64,000 bases of DNA from the NCBI GenBank assembly GCA_949289635.1, contig CASEOS010000011.1, positions 36,664-100,663 of the forward strand, in the 5' to 3' direction. The stretch's first letter is position 1, and each line of letters starts with the position of its first letter. Made by a program: the position numbers and the translations under genes. Source of the stretch: an uncultured Eubacteriales bacterium. GTDB lineage: Bacteria > Bacillota > Clostridia > TANB77 > CAG-508. This document shows, piece after piece, positions 53,505-63,537 of the stretch. The notes beneath the pieces are model-generated. The model ran no database searches. It saw only the letters and a list, made by a program, of their open reading frames with translations, and had not been told where the DNA came from.

Positions 53505-53572
53505 TTTCTTTTTCCTTTTCTATTTTTCTATCTCTTAGATTATATTATATTTTTATAATTTTTACTATACAA

Positions 53573-53607
53573 GTAAAAAAGATTATACATAAATATGTGT
53601 ATAACCT
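53573..53607 (-). terminator. Terminator of the pseudouridine synthase gene
   Basis: GGTTATACAcat/atgTATAATC-type stem then TTTTTT on the minus strand. Confidence 0.65.
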
Positions 53608-53608
53608 T

Positions 53609-54478
53609 TTACATGTTTATATTTTTTAATTCAATTTCTTTTCCATTTAAATATGTTAATATTCCACTTTCTGATTGAAAATGAAACTTTAATTTATAAC
53701 TACATAACATTTGATACTTTTTACCAAATCGTTTATTAATTTCATTTTTTCCATATTTCCCGTCACCAATAATAGGATATCCTATATGTGCTAAGTGTGC
53801 TCTGATTTGATGTGTTCTTCCTGTTTCAATTTCAACATCTAATACTGCTGTATTATCTTTTCTTTTTTCTATGACTGTATATTTTGTAATAATTTTCTGA
53901 TAACCTTTCTTAAAGGTATCACTAATATATACTTGTGACTTTTTTTGGTCCTTAAATAAATAAGCTTCTAATCTTTCTTCTTTTTTGTTTGGAATTCCAT
54001 ATACCAAAGCTAGATAATGTTTTTCAATTTCATGATTTCTAAACTTTTCTAATAAAATTTCTAATGCTTCTTTGTTTTTTGCAAATAAAACTAATCCTGT
54101 TGTATTCCTATCAATTCTATGGCATGGTTGTGGTTTAAATTCACAATTTGTATACTGTTTGTTGATGATTTCAGTTAAAGAATTTAATCCTGTTACTTCT
54201 ATCTTGGCTGGCTTATTAATCACCAATATATTTTCATCCTCATACACTTTATCTAAGTTTATTTTTGTTTCTTCTAACTCCTTAGGAAGATATATTTCTA
54301 TCTTATCATTTTCATAGACAAGCATATCTTTATTTATTCTTTTTCCATTTATCTTTATATCTTTTTTTCTTAATAATTTACAAAATGTAGGATAGTTTAT
54401 ATTTGGTAATTCTTCTAATATCACTTTATTTAATTTCTTTTCATGGTATTTTTTATTTACTATTATTTCCTTCATCAT
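53609..54478 (-). CDS. RluA family RNA pseudouridine synthase
   Basis: A 289-aa enzyme. Residues 10-75 are an S4-type RNA-binding domain (FCKLLRKKDIKINGKRINKD); the catalytic Asp is in CHRIDRNTTGLVLFAKN, and GRTHQIRAHLAHIGYPIIGD is the second signature. The target is probably 23S rRNA; which uridine is modified cannot be told. The next gene upstream ends 20 bp before it. Confidence 0.9.
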   Translation of the reverse strand: MMKEIIVNKKYHEKKLNKVILEELPNINYPTFCKLLRKKDIKINGKRINKDMLVYENDKIEIYLPKELEETKINLDKVYEDENILVINKPAKIEVTGLNSLTEIINKQYTNCEFKPQPCHRIDRNTTGLVLFAKNKEALEILLEKFRNHEIEKHYLALVYGIPNKKEERLEAYLFKDQKKSQVYISDTFKKGYQKIITKYTVIEKRKDNTAVLDVEIETGRTHQIRAHLAHIGYPIIGDGKYGKNEINKRFGKKYQMLCSYKLKFHFQSESGILTYLNGKEIELKNINM

Positions 54479-54498
54479 ATAATCATTATATCGTATTT

Positions 54499-55035
54499 CT
54501 AGTACTGAAACAAGCTAGTTCCTAAGATTTTTTCATATTTTTCAAAATTTGGTTCATAGTTTTCTATCATTCTATAAAAATATTTTGAATGTGTTTTATA
54601 TTTTAAGTGACAATATTCATGTAGTACAATAAAATCAATAACATCTCTATGGAACATAACAATTTTAGGGTTTATTGTAATTTTACCATTGATACATCTT
54701 CCCATTTCTTTTTTCATATTTTTGATTTCATAATCTTCTGGTGCAAATCCTAACATGATTCTTGTTTTTTCCATTGCTCTTTCCACTTCTACTTTTGCAA
54801 TTTGTTCATACATTTTATCAATTGCTAAGTCTAAAATTTCTTGATTACTATCTCTCTTATAACGATTAGGAAGTGATATTTTAATTAATTTATTTTCTAC
54901 ATTTAATTCCGGTACTCTTACATTTTTGTAGATAATTTTTACTTTGTAATCAATTCCTAAAACTGGTACAGGATGTCTTTCTAACGTAGTATTTATATTG
55001 TTTTTTATACGAATTTGTTTTTTTACTTTATACAT
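54499..55035 (-). CDS. YgjP-like (DUF45/SprT-related) zinc metalloprotein
   Basis: A 178-aa protein with the metallopeptidase-type motif LHEYCHLKYKTHSKYFYRMI, i.e. HExxH plus a downstream His, and GRCINGKITINPKIVMF, typical of the YgjP family. Predicted metal-dependent hydrolase of unknown substrate. The Met at 55035 follows TAGGAGTG. Confidence 0.85.
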   Translation of the reverse strand: MYKVKKQIRIKNNINTTLERHPVPVLGIDYKVKIIYKNVRVPELNVENKLIKISLPNRYKRDSNQEILDLAIDKMYEQIAKVEVERAMEKTRIMLGFAPEDYEIKNMKKEMGRCINGKITINPKIVMFHRDVIDFIVLHEYCHLKYKTHSKYFYRMIENYEPNFEKYEKILGTSLFQY

Positions 55036-55208
55036 AAATATCACTCCTATTCTTGAATTTTTGTTTTGCAAATTATTGTTCGCTTTTGTTGTTCTTATTT
55101 TATATTTTATTTTTCACTTTGTCAATACTTTTTATAAAAAAATATAAAATTTTTGTTCGTATTTTGTTTGTCCTTTATATTTCCGTATTTTCAAGGTTTT
55201 TATTGTTT

Positions 55209-56522
55209 TTACTTGTTCTCCTTTATATATTTTTTAAATGCATCAAAGTCTAGTGGTTTAGCATAAAAATACCCTTGTATGAAATCACAATTTTCTTTTT
55301 TTAAATAGGAAACTTGTTCGCTTTTTTCCACCCCTTCTGCTACTGTTTTCAAATTTAATTTTTTACTAATTAAAAAAATGATTTCTAAAAGATTTATGGT
55401 TTCATTTTTTTCTCCTATACGATCTATAAAAGATTTATCAATTTTTATCATGTCAATTGGTAACATTTCTAACATATTTAGAGAAGAATAACCTGTACCA
55501 AAATCATCAATCGCTATGGAAAATCCTTTCTCTTTTATTTTTTCTAAAATTTCTTTCATATCTGTATTGTTATCTACCGTTGTTCTTTCCGTGATTTCTA
55601 TTTCTATGTCATTGGGAGATATGCCATATTGTTCTGTCATTTTCATATATTGTTCTAAAAAATCGTTTTCTAGTAAACTTTCCTTAGATATATTTACTGA
55701 AATCTTAGGAATTTCTTTAAAATTTGTTTTTATTTCTTGTAGATTCTCACATACTTTTTCATAGACAAATTTCTCTAATTTTATAATAAAATAATTTTTT
55801 TCAAATATAGGAATAAACTCACTTGGTGATATCATATTTCCATCTTTTTTCCATCTAACTAATGCTTCTGCTCCTTCCATTTTTCCTGTTTGGGTATTCA
55901 TTTGTGGCTGATAATACACCTCGAATTCTTTATTTTTAATGGCTTCTTCCATCATATTTTCTATTTCACTTTCTCTTATCATTTTTTGTTCAAATTCTTC
56001 TGTAAAGACACCATATGGCACATGATATTTTCCTTTTATACTATCATGTGCCATAATGGCCCTATCTATGATACTTTGCACATCTTTTTCATCTTTATCA
56101 CATATATATACCCCCATAGAAATTCGTAAATTGTACCATACATCTCCTATATGAATTCTCGATATTTTGTTATTTAATCTTTCCGTTATTTTTTCTACAT
56201 CTACTTCTCCTACTAAAAAAATCCCAAAAACATCATTTGTTAATCGACAAACAATATCTGTTTTTCTAATCGCATATTTTATTTCTTCTCCTACTCTTCT
56301 TAATAATTCATTTCCTTTTACATGTCCATATTTCTTATTAAACGTTTTAAATTTGTCTATATCTAATATAATCATTGCTTTTTTAGTATTTTTCTTTAAT
56401 TTTTCTTTTACTCTTAATAAGTATGAATTATAATTCCCTAAATTTGTTATAGGATCCATATATGCTAGTTCAAAAAGTTTATCTCTTTTTTCTATTCTCA
56501 AATTCCTATATTTTTTACTCAT
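55209..56522 (-). CDS. GGDEF/EAL protein, probable c-di-GMP phosphodiesterase
   Basis: A 437-aa soluble protein. The N-terminal diguanylate-cyclase-like domain (about 15-160) has lost its signature: the GGDEF loop reads LTNDVFGIF, so it cannot be catalytic. The EAL domain (about 180-430) keeps its residues: AEALVRW, SVNIS, IEIEITERT, IDDFGTGYSSL, KIDKSFID and AEGVE. It should degrade c-di-GMP. No sensor domain or membrane anchor. Monocistronic, with the start after ACAAGGAGACAAG. Confidence 0.92.
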   Translation of the reverse strand: MSKKYRNLRIEKRDKLFELAYMDPITNLGNYNSYLLRVKEKLKKNTKKAMIILDIDKFKTFNKKYGHVKGNELLRRVGEEIKYAIRKTDIVCRLTNDVFGIFLVGEVDVEKITERLNNKISRIHIGDVWYNLRISMGVYICDKDEKDVQSIIDRAIMAHDSIKGKYHVPYGVFTEEFEQKMIRESEIENMMEEAIKNKEFEVYYQPQMNTQTGKMEGAEALVRWKKDGNMISPSEFIPIFEKNYFIIKLEKFVYEKVCENLQEIKTNFKEIPKISVNISKESLLENDFLEQYMKMTEQYGISPNDIEIEITERTTVDNNTDMKEILEKIKEKGFSIAIDDFGTGYSSLNMLEMLPIDMIKIDKSFIDRIGEKNETINLLEIIFLISKKLNLKTVAEGVEKSEQVSYLKKENCDFIQGYFYAKPLDFDAFKKYIKENK

Positions 56523-56630
56523 AACTTGTCTCCTTGTATAATATTTATTTGATTTTTAATGATTTATATATCTTAGTATGTGATATAAATAGAAATTTAT
56601 TCCATTATAGATAATGAATAACGAAAAAAA

Positions 56631-56675
56631 ACAGACCTCAGAATAACTTTCGCAAAATTATTCTTTGAGGTCTGT
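56631..56675 (-). terminator. Terminator of the GGGtGRT gene
   Basis: ACAGACCTCA...TGAGGTCTGT stem extended by AGAATAA/TTATTCT; followed by T8 on the minus strand. An extremely strong terminator. Confidence 0.85.
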
Positions 56676-56692
56676 CCCTTTTGTTCCATTTT

Positions 56693-56721
56693 GGAACGAT
56701 TTGACACGTCCCTATTGTTTC
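56693..56721. repeat. Solo GGGACG palindrome at the GGGtGRT stop
   Basis: GGAACGAT-TTGACACGTCCCT-ATTGTTTC, the inverse of the unit at 10186-10214; overlaps the stop codon at 56712-56714. Confidence 0.75.
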
Positions 56722-57716
56722 ATTGCTTCTTCTACTGCAACGGCTACTGCAACTGATGCTCCAACCATTGGGTTGTTACCCATTCCGATTAATCCCATCA
56801 TTTCAACGTGTGCTGGTACTGATGAGCTTCCTGCAAATTGTGCATCTGAGTGCATTCTTCCCATTGTATCTGTCATACCATATGAAGCTGGTCCTGCTGC
56901 CATATTGTCTGGGTGTAATGTTCTTCCTGTTCCTCCACCTGATGCTACTGAGAAGTATTTCTTTCCTTCTGCTAATCTTTCTTTTTTGTATGTTCCTGCA
57001 ACTGGATGTTGGAATCTTGTTGGGTTTGTTGAGTTACCTGTGATTGATACATCAACATCTTCCATCCACATGATGGCTACACCTTCTCTAACATCATTTG
57101 CTCCATAACATCTAACTTTACTTCTTTCTCCATCTGAATATTTAATTTCTTCTACTACTTTTACTTTTCCTGTGAAGAAATCAAAGTCTGTTTTTACATA
57201 TGTAAATCCATTAATTCTTGAGATAACTTGTGCTGCATCTTTTCCAAGTCCGTTTAAGATAACTCTTAATGGTTCTTTTCTTACTTTGTTTGCTGATTTT
57301 GCAATTCCGATTGCTCCTTCAGCTGCTGCAAAACTTTCATGTCCTGCTAAGAATGCAAAACATTTTGTATCTTCTGATAATAGCATTGATGCTAAGTTTC
57401 CATGTCCTAATCCAACTTTTCTATCATCTGCAACTGAACCTGGAATACAGAATGCTTGTAATCCTTCTCCAATTGCTTTTGCTGCATCTGCTGCTTTTGT
57501 GCAACCTTTTTTAATAGCGATTGCTGCACCTAATGTATATGCCCAAGCTGCATTTTCAAAACAAATTGGTTGTACTCCTTTTACAATTTCATATGGATTA
57601 AATCCTTTATCTGTACATATTTTTAATGCATCTTCAAAATCCTTTATTCCGTATTTTTCCATTACTGGTTTTATTTGATCGATTCTTCTTTCATAACTTT
57701 CAAATGTTACTGCCAT
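56712..57716 (-). CDS. GGGtGRT protein
   Basis: A 334-aa protein of the family named for its own signature, here VASGGGTGRTLHPDNMA. Other conserved stretches are GHESFAAAEGAIGIAKSA, VISRINGFTYVKTDFDFFTG and a glycine/alanine-rich C-terminus. The function is not known. The gene follows an Fe-S scaffold-like gene, an association typical of the family in anaerobes. C-ending and well-translated codons suggest high expression. Ribosome site AAGGAGG. Confidence 0.9.
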   Translation of the reverse strand: MAVTFESYERRIDQIKPVMEKYGIKDFEDALKICTDKGFNPYEIVKGVQPICFENAAWAYTLGAAIAIKKGCTKAADAAKAIGEGLQAFCIPGSVADDRKVGLGHGNLASMLLSEDTKCFAFLAGHESFAAAEGAIGIAKSANKVRKEPLRVILNGLGKDAAQVISRINGFTYVKTDFDFFTGKVKVVEEIKYSDGERSKVRCYGANDVREGVAIMWMEDVDVSITGNSTNPTRFQHPVAGTYKKERLAEGKKYFSVASGGGTGRTLHPDNMAAGPASYGMTDTMGRMHSDAQFAGSSSVPAHVEMMGLIGMGNNPMVGASVAVAVAVEEAMKQ

Positions 57717-57801
57717 TTTATTTCCTCCTTATTTCTTTTAAATTCATATATGATTCTCTTAACAAAGCAAAAGTGGTATATCTTTCCGCTTTTCATTCGT
57801 T

Positions 57802-58494
57802 TTACTCTTGTCTTGGGTCGATTTTTTTAACAGCCTCATCAAATCTTCCATAAGTACCAGAAGCCTTTTCAATAGCATCCATTGGATCCATACCTTTTTT
57901 AATATTATCCATCATTTTTCCCATATGAACATATTTGTATCCAATAATTTGGTCATCTTTATCTAATCCTAATTCTACAATATATCCTTCTGTTAATTGT
58001 AGGTATCTTGGTCCTTTTAATGTACTTGAATAAATTGTTCCCACTTGTGATGTATGCCCTTTACCTAAATCTTCAAGTCCTGCTCCTACTGGAAGTCCTC
58101 CTTCTGAGAAAGCTGTTTGTGTTCTTCCATATACAATTTGTAAGAATAATTCTCTCATAGCAGTATTGATAGCATCACAAACTAAGTCTGTATTTAATGC
58201 TTCTAATAAAGTTTTTCCTGTTAAAATTTCTCCAGCCATAGCTGCTGAGTGTGTCATTCCTGAGCATCCAATTGTTTCAATTAATGCTTCTTGAATGATA
58301 CCATCTTTTACATTTAAAGTTAATTTACATGCGCCTTGTTGTGGTGCACACCATCCAATACCATGTGTTAAACCTGATATATCTTTTATTTCTTTAGCTT
58401 TTACCCATTTTCCTTCTTCTGGAATTGGTGCTGGTCCATGGTCTACTCCTTTTTTTACAACACACATTTCTTCTAATTCTTTTGAATAAATCAT
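57802..58494 (-). CDS. NifU-like Fe-S cluster scaffold protein paired with GGGtGRT
   Basis: A 230-aa protein with an IscU/NifU-N-like core: GWCAPQQGACKLTLNV, then ETIGCSGMTHSAAMAGEILTG (Cys), and LVCDAINTAMREL. Three conserved Cys could ligate a cluster. The C-terminal part (RYLQLTEGYIVELGLDK, DPMDAIEKASGTYGRFDE) is specific to the subfamily. The ATG at 58494 lies 8 bases after AAAGGAG; 58500 is the alternative. It leads a two-gene unit with the GGGtGRT gene. Confidence 0.88.
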   Translation of the reverse strand: MIYSKELEEMCVVKKGVDHGPAPIPEEGKWVKAKEIKDISGLTHGIGWCAPQQGACKLTLNVKDGIIQEALIETIGCSGMTHSAAMAGEILTGKTLLEALNTDLVCDAINTAMRELFLQIVYGRTQTAFSEGGLPVGAGLEDLGKGHTSQVGTIYSSTLKGPRYLQLTEGYIVELGLDKDDQIIGYKYVHMGKMMDNIKKGMDPMDAIEKASGTYGRFDEAVKKIDPRQE

Positions 58495-58565
58495 TTTCAT
58501 TGCTCCTTTCAATACTTTATTTGTATATATGTTTTTAGGTAAACTACCTAAATTTAAAAACTTTT

Positions 58566-59603
58566 CTACTCTTCATTTATTTCATCTTCTGAAAATAATA
58601 TTTGATTTCTAATTGGTTTATTCTTATTCTCATTGGTTGTTTTTGGTTTATTATTTTTTCCTTTGCCAAATTCTTCTTGTATTTTTTTCATTTTTTCTCG
58701 TGTAATATCATTTTGTGTCTTAACTACTGTTTCTGGTTTTTCACAATTTAATGTAACTCTATTTCCATCTTGTGGCTTATTTATTTTTTCATGATTTTGT
58801 CTATTTTTATAATATCTACTATTTCTATTATTTTTTATAATATATTGTTCCATAGAGCCCTGACCATGACTCCACATGGTATCTTCTTTTTTTCGAAAAT
58901 TGGCATCCCAATTATTTTCTATTTTATGACTTTGAATTTGATTATATTTCTTTTTTATTCCACTGTCTGGTGTTTCATCTTCTCTTATATAACCATCATT
59001 TTCAAGTTCATCTTCTTCCGTATTATATTCGATAATATTTTTTGTATCTTGTTCTATATAGATACCTGCATTATACTCTTCTATTTCTGCTAAATTTCTG
59101 GCACCATTAAAATATCGATATAAAATATCTTTATCTTTTTTAGAAACCTGTTCTGGTCCAATTCCTAAGTATTTATATCTCCAAATCACATGACGTTCAT
59201 AACTATTAAATGCATTATTTACCAAGTCTTCATAACTATATTCTGCTCGGAATTTCATATTGGTTATCGAAATGGTAAGATTGCTCCACATTTCTCCTGG
59301 AGTTGTTTTCTTAAATTCTCCTCTTAATTGTTTGATATCATCATATAATTTTTGAGCTAACTCTAAATATTGTTTTTCATCAATATTAAATTTACTTGGA
59401 ACTTCATAAACATTCACAGGATTTTTTCTAAATATTCCTTTTGGGATATAATAGAAAAATAATTCTCCTGTTGGTTCTTTTTTACCATCTTCTATGACAG
59501 AACTATATAAATATATGGCTTCCCATTTTTCTGGTATCATATATAGCAATTTTCTTTGTATTTCTTCATACATTTCTTTTATCTGTTTCGTGTGATTTAA
59601 CAT
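58566..59603 (-). CDS. DUF600-domain (YezG-like) protein with a long disordered tail
   Basis: A 345-aa protein. The first 165 residues match DUF600: EEIQRKLLYMIPEKWEAIYL, GELFFYYIPKGIF, MWSNLTISITNMKFRAEYSY and HVIWRYKYLG. DUF600 proteins such as YezG serve as immunity proteins against LXG-type toxins. The rest (about 170-345) is low-complexity, rich in Asn, Lys, Glu and Gln, and unlike standard immunity proteins of about 150 aa. It lies between gpmI and the Fe-S scaffold gene; no toxin is nearby. Confidence 0.65.
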   Translation of the reverse strand: MLNHTKQIKEMYEEIQRKLLYMIPEKWEAIYLYSSVIEDGKKEPTGELFFYYIPKGIFRKNPVNVYEVPSKFNIDEKQYLELAQKLYDDIKQLRGEFKKTTPGEMWSNLTISITNMKFRAEYSYEDLVNNAFNSYERHVIWRYKYLGIGPEQVSKKDKDILYRYFNGARNLAEIEEYNAGIYIEQDTKNIIEYNTEEDELENDGYIREDETPDSGIKKKYNQIQSHKIENNWDANFRKKEDTMWSHGQGSMEQYIIKNNRNSRYYKNRQNHEKINKPQDGNRVTLNCEKPETVVKTQNDITREKMKKIQEEFGKGKNNKPKTTNENKNKPIRNQILFSEDEINEE

Positions 59604-59609
59604 ATCCTT

Positions 59610-61151
59610 TTATTCCTTATCTAATAAACTTTCTCCTGTCATTTCCTCTGGTTTGTCTAGATGCATTAGATCAAGCATAGTTGGTGCTAAATCTGCTAAT
59701 TTTCCACCTGATTTTAATTTTAATGTTGTATCTGGTGTTACTAATATGATTGGTACAGGATTTGTAGTATGCGCTGTATGTGGCTCTCCAGTCTTATAAT
59801 CTATCATTTGTTCTGCATTTCCATGATCTGCTGTAATGATTAAATTACCTTGTTTTTCTTCTACTAAACTTACTACTTTTCCGACACATTCATCTACTGC
59901 TTCCACAGCTTTGATAGCTGCTTCTAAACTTCCTGTATGTCCAACCATATCTGTATTGGCATAGTTTAATATGATATTATCATATTTATCACTTTTAATA
60001 GCTTCTATTACTTTATCAGTTACTTCATATGCACTCATTTCTGGTTTCATATCATATGTTTCTACTTTTGGAGATGGTACTAATATTCTATCTTCTCCTG
60101 GATATTGTTTTTCTTCTCCACCATTAAAGAAGAAGGTTACATGTGCATATTTTTCTGTTTCTGCAATTCGTAATTGTGTATATCCTGATTTACTAATATA
60201 TTCTCCAAATGTATTGTGTAAAGCTTCTTTTTTGAAGGCAATATGGACATTTGGCATGGTTTCATCATAGCTTGTGAAACATACATAATATAGATTTAAA
60301 TCTTTCTTTGTTTCAAATCCGTCAAATTCTGGATCTACCAATGCTCTGGTAATTTCTCTTGCTCTATCTGGTCTAAAGTTAAAGAAAATAACAGAATCAT
60401 TTTTCTCGATTTTTGCAATTGGTTCTTCACCATTACAAATAACGGTTGGTTCAACAAATTCATCAAATACTTCTTTTTGGTAAGAATCTTCAATTGCTTT
60501 TACAGCGCTTCCTGCTTTTATACCTTCTCCATTAACAAGTGCTTGATAGCATTTTTCAACTCTTTCCCATCTTTTATCTCTATCCATTGCATAAAATCTA
60601 CCTGATAAACTTGCAATTTTCCCTACATTTTTTTCTTTCATTTTTTCTTCTAGCTTTACAATGTAGCTTTCTGCAGATGCTGGTGGTGTATCTCTTCCAT
60701 CTAAGAAGCAATGTACATATACATTTTCAAAGTCTCTTCTCTTAGCCATTTCTAATAATCCATATAGATGACGATTATGGCTATGTACACCTCCATCTGA
60801 TACTAATCCTAAAATATGTAATTTAGAATTGTATTTCTTACAATTTTCAATTGCTGCAATAAATTCTGGATTAGAAAAGAAATCTCCATCTTCTATTGAT
60901 TTTGTGATTCTCGTTAGTTCTTGATATACAATTCTTCCTGCTCCAATATTAGTGTGTCCCACTTCTGAATTTCCCATTTGTCCTTCTGGTAATCCAACAT
61001 GTAATCCACTTGTATAAATATCTGTATTTGGATATTTTTTCATTAGTCTATCAATATTAGGTGTTTTGGCCAATTTAATAGCATTTCCATCTTTATTTGA
61101 ATTATCTCCAAATCCATCTAATATCATTAGCATTGTTAATTTATCTTTCAT
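59610..61151 (-). CDS. gpmI: 2,3-bisphosphoglycerate-independent phosphoglycerate mutase
   Basis: A 513-aa Mn-dependent enzyme of glycolysis. The phosphorylated Ser is in [47 protein letters not shown] and [11 protein letters not shown] provide the metal and substrate ligands. The last glycolytic gene of the pgk-tpiA-gpmI run, 112 bp from tpiA. Confidence 0.97.
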   Translation of the reverse strand: MKDKLTMLMILDGFGDNSNKDGNAIKLAKTPNIDRLMKKYPNTDIYTSGLHVGLPEGQMGNSEVGHTNIGAGRIVYQELTRITKSIEDGDFFSNPEFIAAIENCKKYNSKLHILGLVSDGGVHSHNRHLYGLLEMAKRRDFENVYVHCFLDGRDTPPASAESYIVKLEEKMKEKNVGKIASLSGRFYAMDRDKRWERVEKCYQALVNGEGIKAGSAVKAIEDSYQKEVFDEFVEPTVICNGEEPIAKIEKNDSVIFFNFRPDRAREITRALVDPEFDGFETKKDLNLYYVCFTSYDETMPNVHIAFKKEALHNTFGEYISKSGYTQLRIAETEKYAHVTFFFNGGEEKQYPGEDRILVPSPKVETYDMKPEMSAYEVTDKVIEAIKSDKYDNIILNYANTDMVGHTGSLEAAIKAVEAVDECVGKVVSLVEEKQGNLIITADHGNAEQMIDYKTGEPHTAHTTNPVPIILVTPDTTLKLKSGGKLADLAPTMLDLMHLDKPEEMTGESLLDKE

Positions 61152-61262
61152 AATCTACCATCCTTTTCTCTAAGATTTAAAGTGTTTTTGCTGTATAAAC
61201 AATCGACTGTTATCTTACCCTTATACATTTTATATAAGATTTTTCACATATATAAATTAAGT

Positions 61263-62015
61263 TTATTTGTCAAAGTTAACAATCTTTGAAAATTCTTCTG
61301 GATCTAAACTTGCTCCACCAACTAATCCTCCGTCTATATCAGACATGGTAAATAGTTCTTTTGCATTTTTAGATTTTACACTTCCACCATATTGTATTAT
61401 AACGCTATCTGCTACATTTTGTCCATAAATTTCGGCAATTTTCTTACGGATATCTTTGATTGAGTTATTCGCATCTTCACTTGTTGCTGTTTTTCCTGTT
61501 CCAATTGCCCAAATTGGTTCATATGCAATAATGGTATTTTCTACTTGTTCATTTGTTAATCCTTCTAATGCTAATTCTGTTTGTTTTGTAATCACTTCTG
61601 CTGTTTTTCCAGCTTCTCTTTGTTCTAATGTTTCTCCTACACATACAATTGGTTTTAATCCATTTGCAAATGCTGATTTTATCTTTTTATTAACACTTTC
61701 ATCTGTTTCATTAAAATATTGTCTTCTTTCTGAGTGTCCAATAATGACATATTCTACATTAATGGATTTTAACATTTTGGCTGATACTTCTCCTGTGTAA
61801 GCACCTTTTTCTTCAAAATGCATATTTTGCGCACCAATTTTGATATTCGTATTTTGTGCAGTTAATAAGGCATAAAATAAATCAGTATATGGAACACATA
61901 AAATAACCTCATTTTGTGTTTCACCTACTAATTTTGATAATTCGTCAATATATTTAATTGTCTCATCTGGAAGCATATTCATTTTCCAATTTCCTGCGAT
62001 TACTTTTCTTCTCAT
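61263..62015 (-). CDS. tpiA: Triosephosphate isomerase
   Basis: A 250-aa TIM barrel. Lys in GNWKMN, His in IIGHSERRQYF, Glu in AYEPIWAIGTGKTAT (which also holds flexible loop 6), YGGSVKSKN for the phosphate. The ATG at 62015 follows GGAGGAATTTTTT. Confidence 0.98.
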   Translation of the reverse strand: MRRKVIAGNWKMNMLPDETIKYIDELSKLVGETQNEVILCVPYTDLFYALLTAQNTNIKIGAQNMHFEEKGAYTGEVSAKMLKSINVEYVIIGHSERRQYFNETDESVNKKIKSAFANGLKPIVCVGETLEQREAGKTAEVITKQTELALEGLTNEQVENTIIAYEPIWAIGTGKTATSEDANNSIKDIRKKIAEIYGQNVADSVIIQYGGSVKSKNAKELFTMSDIDGGLVGGASLDPEEFSKIVNFDK

Positions 62016-62135
62016 AAAAAATTCCTCCATTCAAGCATTGTTTTGCTTTATTTATTATATATTATAATCATGTTATGTTTTTGGTGAATTTACATGATTA
62101 TTAGTCCTTACAGACAGTCCTATTGTATAACAAAA

Positions 62136-62158
62136 GAGAATACTTTTCAAGTATTCTC
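62136..62158. terminator. Terminator between pgk and tpiA
   Basis: GAGAATACTT-ttc-AAGTATTCTC stem, T-rich on both exits; it may reduce read-through from pgk into tpiA. Confidence 0.6.
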
Positions 62159-62225
62159 CTAGTTTTTTCATATTATTTCGATATATTATTACATATATTT
62201 TTTATCTACTTACTTTACACAAATT

Positions 62226-63410
62226 TTATTTATCCATTAAAGCTTCAATTCCTGGTAATTTCTTTCCTTCTAAGAATTCTAGAGAAGCTCCACCACCTGT
62301 TGAAATATGTGTCATTTTATCTTCTAATCCTGCTTTCTTAACAGCTGCTGCTGAATCACCACCACCAATAATGGTTGTTGCATCAATTTCTGATAATACT
62401 TTTGCGATTGCATTTGTTCCAATAGCAAATTGATCAAATTCAAATAATCCTAAAGGTCCATTCCATACAACTGTTTTTGCTTTTCTTAATTCTTCCTCAA
62501 ACATTTTAATCGTTTCTGGTCCAATATCAAATCCTTCCCAATCTGCTGGAATTTCTTTATAACTTACAATTTTGCTTTCTGTATCTGGTTTGAACTCTTT
62601 ACCTACTTTTGTATCTACTGGAAGCATAAATTTAACACCTTTTTGTTTTGCTTTTTCCATTGCTTCTTTTGCTAAATCTAATTTATCCATTTCACAAATA
62701 GAATTTCCAACTTCATATCCTTGTGCTTTGAAGAATGTATATGCCATTCCTCCACCAATCATTAATGTATCTACTTTTTCTAATAAACTATCAATAACAC
62801 CAATTTTATCAGATACTTTTGCTCCACCTAAGATAGCAACAAATGGTCTTTCTGGATTATTTACAGCATTTCCCAAGAATTGTAATTCTTTTTCAATTAA
62901 GAATCCTGATACTGCTGGTAAATAACTTGCAATTCCTGTTGTTGATGCATGAGCTCTATGAGCTGTTCCGAAAGCATCATTTACATATACTTCTGCCATT
63001 GAAGCTAATTTTTTACAAAATTCTGGGTCATTATCTGTTTCTTCTTTATGGAATCTTACATTTTCAAGTAATAAGATTTCTCCTTCTATTAAGTTGGCAG
63101 CTTTTGTCATTGCATCCTCACCAATAACATCTTTTGCCATGATAACTTCTTGTCCTAATAATTTTGATAATTCTTTGGCAACTGGTGCTAATGAAAATTC
63201 AGGTTTGAATTCTCCCTTTGGTCTTCCTAAATGTGATGCTAATATAATTTTACAATTTTGTTCTAATAAATATTTAATGGTTGGTAATGCTCCTACAATT
63301 CTTGCATTATCTGTTATATTTTGATGTTCATCCATTGGTACATTAAAATCACATCTAACAAATACTTTTTTTCCTTTCAAATCAATATCTTTTACTGTTT
63401 TCTTATTCAT
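62226..63410 (-). CDS. pgk: Phosphoglycerate kinase
   Basis: A 394-aa glycolytic kinase. [10 protein letters not shown], the catalytic Arg region [33 protein letters not shown] and [14 protein letters not shown]. Normally gapA lies upstream in Firmicutes; here a nuclease-type gene does. Promoter at 63470-63498; leader contains a CTACAT/ATGTAG hairpin. Ribosome site GGGAGG. Confidence 0.98.
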   Translation of the reverse strand: MNKKTVKDIDLKGKKVFVRCDFNVPMDEHQNITDNARIVGALPTIKYLLEQNCKIILASHLGRPKGEFKPEFSLAPVAKELSKLLGQEVIMAKDVIGEDAMTKAANLIEGEILLLENVRFHKEETDNDPEFCKKLASMAEVYVNDAFGTAHRAHASTTGIASYLPAVSGFLIEKELQFLGNAVNNPERPFVAILGGAKVSDKIGVIDSLLEKVDTLMIGGGMAYTFFKAQGYEVGNSICEMDKLDLAKEAMEKAKQKGVKFMLPVDTKVGKEFKPDTESKIVSYKEIPADWEGFDIGPETIKMFEEELRKAKTVVWNGPLGLFEFDQFAIGTNAIAKVLSEIDATTIIGGGDSAAAVKKAGLEDKMTHISTGGGASLEFLEGKKLPGIEALMDK

Positions 63411-63469
63411 ACTGAATCCTCCCTTTCCACTACATGAATTGATATGTAGTCCTCTTTCTCAACAGTTCT

Positions 63470-63498
63470 ATTGTATAGCATTTTTTTGCAGTTTTCAA
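63470..63498 (-). promoter_or_regulatory. Predicted pgk promoter
   Basis: TTGAAA (63493-63498), 17-bp spacer, TACAAT (63470-63475) on the minus strand. Confidence 0.65.
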
Positions 63499-63537
63499 GT
63501 AGTTGTTTCAATAATTTTAATTAGTATACCCAATATT

